From: Macrococcus lamae
GTDB lineage: Bacteria; Bacillota; Bacilli; Staphylococcales; Staphylococcaceae
NCBI RefSeq assembly: GCF_004359545.1
Contig: NZ_SCWB01000001.1
Span: 1-64,000 of the forward strand
Length of the DNA stretch: 64,000 nucleotides
Reading direction: 5' to 3'
In this document: piece by piece, positions 59,711-64,000 of the stretch
Position numbering within the stretch: the stretch's first letter is position 1
Layout of the letters: every line of letters starts with the position of its first letter
The notes under the pieces: generated by a model
What the model was told of the DNA's origin: nothing
Database searches by the model: none
Seen by the model: the letters and a program-made list of their open reading frames with translations, nothing else
Position numbers and translations under genes: made by a program

Positions 59711-60235
59711 ATGGGAATTTTTAAAAAATACTTACTCCCAAGTAAGTACGCAAAGAATATATTTGAAATTACGCCGGAAGAATTAAAAGGACGCGGTGTC
59801 AAAGCGATTATAACTGACCTTGATAACACACTAGTAGGCTGGGATGTTGAACTTGCGACAGTAGAAGTGATCGGCTGGTTCAACAGTATGAGTGATGAAG
59901 GTATTAAAGTGACGATTGTTTCAAATAACAATGAGGCGCGTGTCTCGGGTTTTGCAACACCGCTTAAAGTCGATTACATCTTTAACGCGAGAAAACCGAT
60001 GGGTGCCGCATTTAAGAAAGCATGCAGAGCAATGGACGTTCGACCTGAAGAAACAGTAGTGATCGGAGATCAGATGATGACAGATGTCCTTGCAGCTAAT
60101 TCAAACGGTTTCTACTCGATTATGGTGGTGCCGGTTAAGTCGAATGATGAATGGAAGACAAAAGTCAACCGGATGATGGAGAGACGTTTTCTTGCTTACT
60201 TCAAAAGAAAAGGATATATCAACTGGGAAGAGTAG
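59711..60235 (+). CDS. yqeG: YqeG family HAD IIIA-type phosphatase
   Basis: This 174-aa protein has the HAD motifs ITDLDNTLVGW (motif I, nucleophile Asp), IVSNNNEARV (motif II), ARKPMGAAFKKA with the motif III Lys and VIGDQMMTDVLAAN (motif IV). It matches YqeG of Bacillales, related to PGP phosphatase GEP4 of yeast; its substrate here is not proven. ATG 59711 follows AGAGGTG. In many relatives yqeH follows directly; here several other genes come between. Confidence 0.93.
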   Translation: MGIFKKYLLPSKYAKNIFEITPEELKGRGVKAIITDLDNTLVGWDVELATVEVIGWFNSMSDEGIKVTIVSNNNEARVSGFATPLKVDYIFNARKPMGAAFKKACRAMDVRPEETVVIGDQMMTDVLAANSNGFYSIMVVPVKSNDEWKTKVNRMMERRFLAYFKRKGYINWEE

Positions 60236-60262
60236 ACATGCACTGTGCATGTCTTATTTTTT
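60234..60262 (+). terminator. Terminator of yqeG
   Basis: AGACATGCA (60234-60242), a CTG loop and TGCATGTCT (60246-60254) are followed by TATTTTTT. The stem begins within the stop codon. Confidence 0.88.
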
Positions 60263-60281
60263 AAGGAAAATTTAAGGTAAA

Positions 60282-60322
60282 TTGACAAGCTGTATTTACA
60301 ATAAATGTTATACTTAGTATAA
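60282..60322 (+). promoter_or_regulatory. Promoter region with a palindromic operator-like site
   Basis: TTGACA (60282-60287) is a perfect -35. TATACT (60309-60314), preceded by TG at -1 spacing as an extended -10, is 21 nt away, longer than ideal. The -10 lies in the palindrome TTATACT-T-AGTATAA (60308-60322), a shape typical of a repressor site. It stands before the coiled-coil and SPFH genes. Confidence 0.45.
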
Positions 60323-60346
60323 GAAGTGAATGAAAGGAGTATGTTC

Positions 60347-60658
60347 GTGCGCTACTTTTTACTGGGAATATTACTGCTCATTATTTTTTCTGTCGTTCTT
60401 TACTTGATGCTGTCAAAGCTTTACGATTATTTTTCCTTCCGAACTGAAGCAGGTGAAATAAAGCGTCGTCGTGTACAGCAGCAGAATGAACTCATCCTTG
60501 AGAAAGAACGACTAGTCCATAAGAAAGCACAGCTCGAACGCGCGAATGATATACGTAGTCAGCACTTTCAGCAGCTATCTGAAATTAATCAATTAGAAAA
60601 GGAGCTTGAAGAAATCAATGAACTCATCCATTCCATCGAGACCGAAGAAAGAAGTTAA
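60347..60658 (+). CDS. Membrane-anchored coiled-coil protein, unknown function
   Basis: This 103-aa protein has an N-terminal membrane helix (RYFLLGILLLIIFSVVLYLML) and then about 70 residues of predicted coiled coil (KRRRVQQQNELILEKERL...LEKELEEINELI). GTG 60347 has AAAGGAG seven bases upstream; an ATG at 60341 is too near to it and a GTG at 60326 lies before it. Its 3' end overlaps the SPFH gene by about 41 bases in another frame, an overlap longer than usual. The pairing suggests it may partner the SPFH protein in membrane organisation; this is inference. Confidence 0.7.
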   Translation: MRYFLLGILLLIIFSVVLYLMLSKLYDYFSFRTEAGEIKRRRVQQQNELILEKERLVHKKAQLERANDIRSQHFQQLSEINQLEKELEEINELIHSIETEERS

Positions 60659-61448
60659 CCGTAAATCTTTACTGCTTACAACAATAGTTGGGGCACTCTT
60701 ATTAATAGCAGCTATTATATTATTTATGTGTATCGAAAAAGTACCTCAAGGATATCAGGCTGTCATTTATTCAGTGAGCGGGGTTAAAGATGAAACAAAA
60801 CCTGCCGGCTGGCATATTATCTCTCCTCTTGATAAAGCTGTACACTATCCGATCAGAACACAGACTAAGGAATACAATGATTTAAATGTCGCAACATCAG
60901 ATGGTAAGAATTTAAATATGGATATTAGTGTGAACTATCATGTGGATCCGACTAAAGTCGTCGGCATCTTCAATAAGTTTGGTAATGCTGACATTGAAGG
61001 ACTGGAAAATGGTTTCTTAAGAACACGAGTACAGGACGGGCTTCGTCAGTCTGTTGCTAAATTCTCAGTCATTGAGACGTTTGGTGTGAAAACAGGTGAA
61101 ATCAAGAAGAATACACTCGAAATGCTGCAGGATAACTTAACGAAGCAGGGATTCATTGTGGAAGATATTGCGATTTCAAGTCCAAAAGCTGATAAAGCAA
61201 CGCAAGATGCCATTGATGAACGTGTAAAAGCCAACCAGGAGCTGGAACGGGCTAAAACCGACCGGGCAATCGCTGAAGAAAACGCGAAAAAGAAAAAGAT
61301 AGAAGCAGAAGGACAAGCTGCAGCCAATGACATTCTGGAGAAATCTTTGTCTGACCGTATTATTCGTAAACAGATGATTGATAAGTGGGATGGTAAACAA
61401 CCGATTACTGTCGGCGGCGAAGGTATTATCGTCGACGTCAATAAATAA
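60618..61448 (+). CDS. SPFH/Band 7 (prohibitin-like) membrane protein
   Basis: This is a 276-aa protein with one N-terminal membrane helix (about residues 18-40) and an SPFH domain starting KVPQGYQAVIYSVSGV. The FGVKTGEIKKNTLEMLQDNL and DIAISSPKADKATQDAIDERVKA motifs typical of prohibitins are there. A coiled coil (ELERAKTDRAIAEENAKKKKIEAEGQA) completes it. Such proteins form large cages in membranes and often associate with FtsH or quality-control functions. ATG 60618 lies inside the end of the upstream gene; no later start leaves the membrane helix intact. Confidence 0.88.
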   Translation: MNSSIPSRPKKEVNRKSLLLTTIVGALLLIAAIILFMCIEKVPQGYQAVIYSVSGVKDETKPAGWHIISPLDKAVHYPIRTQTKEYNDLNVATSDGKNLNMDISVNYHVDPTKVVGIFNKFGNADIEGLENGFLRTRVQDGLRQSVAKFSVIETFGVKTGEIKKNTLEMLQDNLTKQGFIVEDIAISSPKADKATQDAIDERVKANQELERAKTDRAIAEENAKKKKIEAEGQAAANDILEKSLSDRIIRKQMIDKWDGKQPITVGGEGIIVDVNK

Positions 61449-61504
61449 TGATTTAATTTTTAAAAATCAATAGTTGGTGGTATAAAAAATCTTTTTCGGG
61501 TATA

Positions 61505-61529
61505 TGTTTCATATAACTTACATGAAACA
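61505..61529. repeat. 8-bp inverted repeat upstream of an 84-aa gene
   Basis: TGTTTCAT (61505-61512) and ATGAAACA (61522-61529) are perfect complements 9 bases apart, without a T-run. They lie directly before the RBS (GAGAGGAAGG) of the gene at 61547. An operator or translation-control hairpin is possible. Confidence 0.5.
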
Positions 61530-61546
61530 AGAGAGGAAGGTTAATA

Positions 61547-61801
61547 ATGAACTTGAACGAAGATGTATTATATAACTATTTAGACAGTATTTCTAAAGAA
61601 GGCAAATTTAATCCTGAAAAAGTCGATGTCCAGTCTGAAGGTATTAACGACGAAATTGACTACTTGTTTGATAATGACTTAGTAGATGGGGACAAGGCTT
61701 CATATCAGCAGAAGGGTAAATATAACATCACTTCGATGGAAGATCTGAAGTTGACTCAGCAAGGACAGTCGATGCTTGAAAAACTTGAGAACAGATGGTA
61801 A
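61547..61801 (+). CDS. Small acidic cytoplasmic protein, unknown function
   Basis: This 84-aa protein is rich in Asp/Glu (about 25 percent) with no membrane segment. The N-terminal half looks helical (DVLYNYLDSISKEGKF). The C-terminal half, DLKLTQQGQSMLEKLENRW, ends like a winged-helix or small transcription-factor-like unit, but I recognise no family. RBS GAGAGGAAGG stands before the ATG and a terminator follows. It lies directly upstream of tRNA-Gly. Confidence 0.7.
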   Translation: MNLNEDVLYNYLDSISKEGKFNPEKVDVQSEGINDEIDYLFDNDLVDGDKASYQQKGKYNITSMEDLKLTQQGQSMLEKLENRW

Positions 61802-61807
61802 TATGAT

Positions 61808-61840
61808 AAGCTCTAGGTAACTGGAGCTTTTCTCTTTATT
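61808..61840 (+). terminator. Terminator before tRNA-Gly
   Basis: AAGCTC (61808-61813) pairs with GAGCTT (61824-61829), with TAG/CTG inside and a GTAA tetraloop, followed by a T-rich stretch. Confidence 0.75.
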
Positions 61841-61879
61841 TTTTCTGTAGAATCAATTAAACTAAACAAAAATGATGAT

Positions 61880-61950
61880 GCGGGTGTAGTTAAATGGTAT
61901 AACCTCAGCCTTCCAAGCTGATGTCGTCGGTTCGATTCCGATCACCCGCT
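61880..61950 (+). tRNA. tRNA-Gly (anticodon TCC)
   Basis: The cloverleaf is complete: acceptor GCGGGTG (61880-61886) with CACCCGC (61943-61949), discriminator T, D-arm with AAATGGT, anticodon stem TCAGC/GCTGA around loop CTTCCAA (anticodon TCC), and T-loop GGTTCGATTCC. The anticodon reads GGA and GGG codons by wobble. CCA is not encoded. A terminator follows six bases later. I see no convincing promoter in the short space upstream. Confidence 0.97.
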
Positions 61951-61955
61951 TTTTG

Positions 61956-61984
61956 AAGTCCTGGGAATTTTCCGGGACTTTTTG
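61956..61984 (+). terminator. Terminator of tRNA-Gly
   Basis: AAGTCCTGG (61956-61964) pairs with CCGGGACTT (61972-61980) with one GU pair and is followed by TTTTT. Confidence 0.85.
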
Positions 61985-62071
61985 CATTGGATAGTTCTTT
62001 TTTCATTCCATTGCTTATGTGGTAAGATAGTATAGGAATATAGGGAAGTTCGTTTAATAGGAGGAATATGT

Positions 62072-63169
62072 TTGTCGAATGAAATGAGATGTATCGGCTG
62101 TGGTGCAGTGCTCCAGAGTGATGATGCGACTAAAGCGGGATATGTGCCGCAATCAAGCCTGAATAAGGAAGATGTAATCTGTAAACGATGTTTCAGATTA
62201 AAACATTACAATGAAATTCAGGATGTCAATATGACGAGTGATGATTTCCTGACGATGCTGAACACGTTAGGAGACCGTGACGGCATCATAGTCAATGTGA
62301 TTGATGTATTTGACTTTCAAGGATCATGGATCAACGGTCTGAAACGTATCGTCGGCAATAAGAAGGTGATTCTTGCAGCAAACAAGATCGATCTGCTGCC
62401 AAAGCTTATCAACAAAAACCGTGTGGAACTGTGGATCAAGCATCTGGCTAAAGAACTTGGGATGAAGCCTGACGACGTTGTATTGATTTCTGCTGTCAAA
62501 AATCAGGGGATTGATGATCTTCTTGAAACAATAGAACGTGAGCGGGAAGGAAAAGATGTGTATATTGTCGGCACGACAAATGTCGGGAAGTCGACTTTGA
62601 TCAATAAACTGATTGAGCGCAGCATCGGTGAAAAAGATGTAATCACTACTTCACATTTTCCTGGTACGACACTTGATCTGATTGATATACCGCTAGGTGA
62701 CGGGACGTTTATGTTTGATACACCAGGCATTATTCAGGCACATCAAATGACGCATTTTGTCACGGATGAAGAGCTGAAAGTCATTATGCCGAAAGAGGAA
62801 ATCAAGCCAAGAAATTATCAGCTGAATGAAGGTCAGACTCTGTTTCTAGGTGGACTCGTGCGCATCGATTATGTTTCAGGTGGTCGACGCAGCTTAAACT
62901 GCTTCGTCTCCAACCGTCTGAATATTCACCGTACGAAATCAGCTAATGCCGAAGATCTGTGGCATCGTCAGATCGGGGAACTACTGACACCTCCTGGCAG
63001 TAAAGCGTTTAACTTTGATGCACTCAGACAGCATACTCTGTCAGTCAAGGACAAGAAGCAGGATATCATTATTTCAGGTCTTGGATTTATCACAGTGGAT
63101 GCTGGAGCGGTTGTGGAAGTATATGCCCCTGCACAGGTTGATGTCTATTTAAGACCAAGCATATTGTAG
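62072..63169 (+). CDS. yqeH: Circularly permuted ribosome-biogenesis GTPase YqeH
   Basis: This 365-aa GTPase is needed for 30S subunit (16S rRNA) assembly. An N-terminal zinc finger has CIGCG (Cys7, Cys10) and CKRCF (Cys37, Cys40). The permuted G domain shows G4 (AANKIDLLPK) before G1 (GTTNVGKSTLIN) and G3 (DTPGI). The C-terminal domain ends in YAPAQVDVYLRPSIL. The start is TTG 62072, seven bases after TAGGAGGA; an ATG at 62068 opens a very short frame. aroE and yhbY follow, as in Bacillales. Confidence 0.96.
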   Translation: MSNEMRCIGCGAVLQSDDATKAGYVPQSSLNKEDVICKRCFRLKHYNEIQDVNMTSDDFLTMLNTLGDRDGIIVNVIDVFDFQGSWINGLKRIVGNKKVILAANKIDLLPKLINKNRVELWIKHLAKELGMKPDDVVLISAVKNQGIDDLLETIEREREGKDVYIVGTTNVGKSTLINKLIERSIGEKDVITTSHFPGTTLDLIDIPLGDGTFMFDTPGIIQAHQMTHFVTDEELKVIMPKEEIKPRNYQLNEGQTLFLGGLVRIDYVSGGRRSLNCFVSNRLNIHRTKSANAEDLWHRQIGELLTPPGSKAFNFDALRQHTLSVKDKKQDIIISGLGFITVDAGAVVEVYAPAQVDVYLRPSIL

Positions 63170-63177
63170 GTGATATA

Positions 63178-63981
63178 ATGAACTTCGCTGTGATCGGACA
63201 TCCGATTAGACATTCATTATCACCCGTCATGCATCAAGCTAATTTTGATGTCGGAAATCATAATCATACGTATATTGCACTGGATATCGCGTCTGCACAT
63301 TTTCATCACATTAAAGATATTGTTTCTGATAAACAGCTTGATGGGTTCAATGTCACTATTCCTTATAAGTCAGCTATCATTCCTTTTCTAGATGACATCG
63401 ATGAGATGGCTGAGATGATCGGTGCGGTGAACACCGTTAAAATATCTGATGGCAGGTGGACAGGTTATAATACTGATGGCAGTGGTTTTGTCGAAAGTTT
63501 GACTCAGAATTTCAACCTGACTGATTTAACAGGACTGAACGTACTGATTTTAGGAGCGGGTGGCGCAAGCCGCGGCGTCGCTTATGCATTGCAAAAGGCA
63601 GGTGCAGCAGTAACTGTAGCAAACCGATCACGTCATCGTTTTGACGACTGGTCATTTAAAGTGAATAATATTGATTTGACTGAGGTGAATAAGCAAGTAA
63701 GTCACATGGACTTAATCATCAACACGACGCCACTTGGCATGACAGGATTTGATGCTGAAGTCATCTGCGACTTAGCACTTGCTAAACAATCTGCTCTTGT
63801 AGCTGATATCATCTACACTCCGAGTGTTACACCATTTCTCGCTGACGCTCGGCGCCATCATCTTGAAACAATGAACGGTCTTGATATGTTCGTTAATCAA
63901 GGAGCACAGAGCTTCGAAATATGGACTGGTCTTAAGGCTGATAGACACGTCATGCGAACACGTGTCATAACAGCATTATAA
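63178..63981 (+). CDS. aroE: Shikimate dehydrogenase
   Basis: This 267-aa NADPH enzyme reduces 3-dehydroshikimate to shikimate in the aromatic pathway. It has AVIGHPIRHSLSPVMHQA at the N-terminus (shikimate-binding Ser pair), NVTIPYKSAI with the catalytic Lys, NTDGSGF with the catalytic Asp, and the NADP loop LGAGGASRGVAYAL with ANRSRHRF. It starts eight bases after yqeH. The yhbY start lies 10 bases past its stop. Confidence 0.97.
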   Translation: MNFAVIGHPIRHSLSPVMHQANFDVGNHNHTYIALDIASAHFHHIKDIVSDKQLDGFNVTIPYKSAIIPFLDDIDEMAEMIGAVNTVKISDGRWTGYNTDGSGFVESLTQNFNLTDLTGLNVLILGAGGASRGVAYALQKAGAAVTVANRSRHRFDDWSFKVNNIDLTEVNKQVSHMDLIINTTPLGMTGFDAEVICDLALAKQSALVADIIYTPSVTPFLADARRHHLETMNGLDMFVNQGAQSFEIWTGLKADRHVMRTRVITAL

Positions 63982-63991
63982 GGAGGTTACT

Positions 63992-64000
63992 ATGTTAACA
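63992..64000 (+). CDS. yhbY: Start of YhbY (YqeI) RNA-binding protein, truncated by the window
   Basis: AAGGAGGT (63980-63987) and ATG TTA ACA begin a gene cut by the window end; only MLT is seen. In Bacillales yqeH-aroE is followed by yhbY/yqeI, whose product begins MLTG and joins ribosome assembly. Identity rests on synteny and three residues. Confidence 0.6.

Overview
The window is a chromosomal segment of a low-GC Gram-positive coccus. It has AAGGAGG-type ribosome binding sites, T-box leaders, tight mostly plus-strand operons, and a gene order valS-folC / comC-radC / mreCD-rplU-prp-rpmA-obg-pheB-ruvAB-queA-tgt-yajC-secDF-recJ-apt-relA-dtd-lytH-hisS-aspS / tcdA / rarA-cymR-cysteine desulfurase-mnmA-yrrB-recD2-alaS-ireB-ruvX-DUF1292-mltG-trmR-U32-U32-udk-greA-mtnN / yqeG-yqeH-aroE-yhbY. 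This is the Bacillales core order in the form seen in Staphylococcaceae. Several details differ from what I recall of Staphylococcus aureus: a BmrCD-type ABC exporter pair, a lipoprotein NagZ, and extra genes between cymR and the cysteine desulfurase. I therefore favour Macrococcus or a close relative; this is inference, since no rRNA or marker comparison could be run. 

Layout: 1-1.5 kb holds an intergenic hairpin cluster, a 33-codon membrane sORF on the minus strand and an AbrB-family transporter. 1.5-5.7 kb is a Val T-box with valS-folC. 5.7-9.1 kb carries a YfcC carrier, comC, radC and a small membrane protein. 9.1-13.9 kb is a leader-peptide-controlled heterodimeric ABC exporter plus a GNAT enzyme and a membrane-anchored protein. 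13.9-26.3 kb covers cell wall and shape (nagZ, mreC, mreD), ribosome (L21, Prp protease, L27), a Spo0B-like protein, ObgE, Holliday junction resolution (ruvAB), queuosine tRNA modification (queA, tgt) and Sec secretion (yajC, secDF). 26.4-36.2 kb has recJ, apt, the stringent-response relA, dtd, lytH and a T-box-controlled hisS-aspS operon. It is followed by 6S RNA and tcdA, an ABC-2 exporter, rarA (minus strand) and cymR. 

41.1-44.0 kb is the most accessory-looking part: a YdeI/OmdA protein, a luciferase-like flavin oxidoreductase, a 40-bp tandem repeat array and a NERD-domain gene broken by a frameshift. From 44 kb the core resumes with sulfur and thio-tRNA genes (cysteine desulfurase, mnmA), recD2, an Ala T-box with alaS, and then ireB-ruvX-DUF1292-mltG. 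A three-gene cassette for wobble-uridine 5-hydroxylation/methoxylation (trmR plus two U32 proteins) leads into udk and greA. The last part has mtnN with an overlapping 34-codon membrane sORF, yqeG, a small coiled-coil/SPFH membrane gene pair, tRNA-Gly, yqeH, aroE and the first codons of yhbY. 

Much of the window serves translation: four synthetases (three T-box leaders), tRNA modification enzymes, ribosomal proteins and their processing protease, Obg, YqeH, Dtd and RelA. I see no prophage, insertion sequence, CRISPR array or conjugative element. The most interesting unexplained items are the putative antibiotic-sensing attenuator at 9.1-9.3 kb, the structured region between greA and mtnN, the terminator-like leader of trmR, the two short membrane sORFs, the retained Spo0B-like gene, and the frameshifted NERD gene abutting a tandem array.
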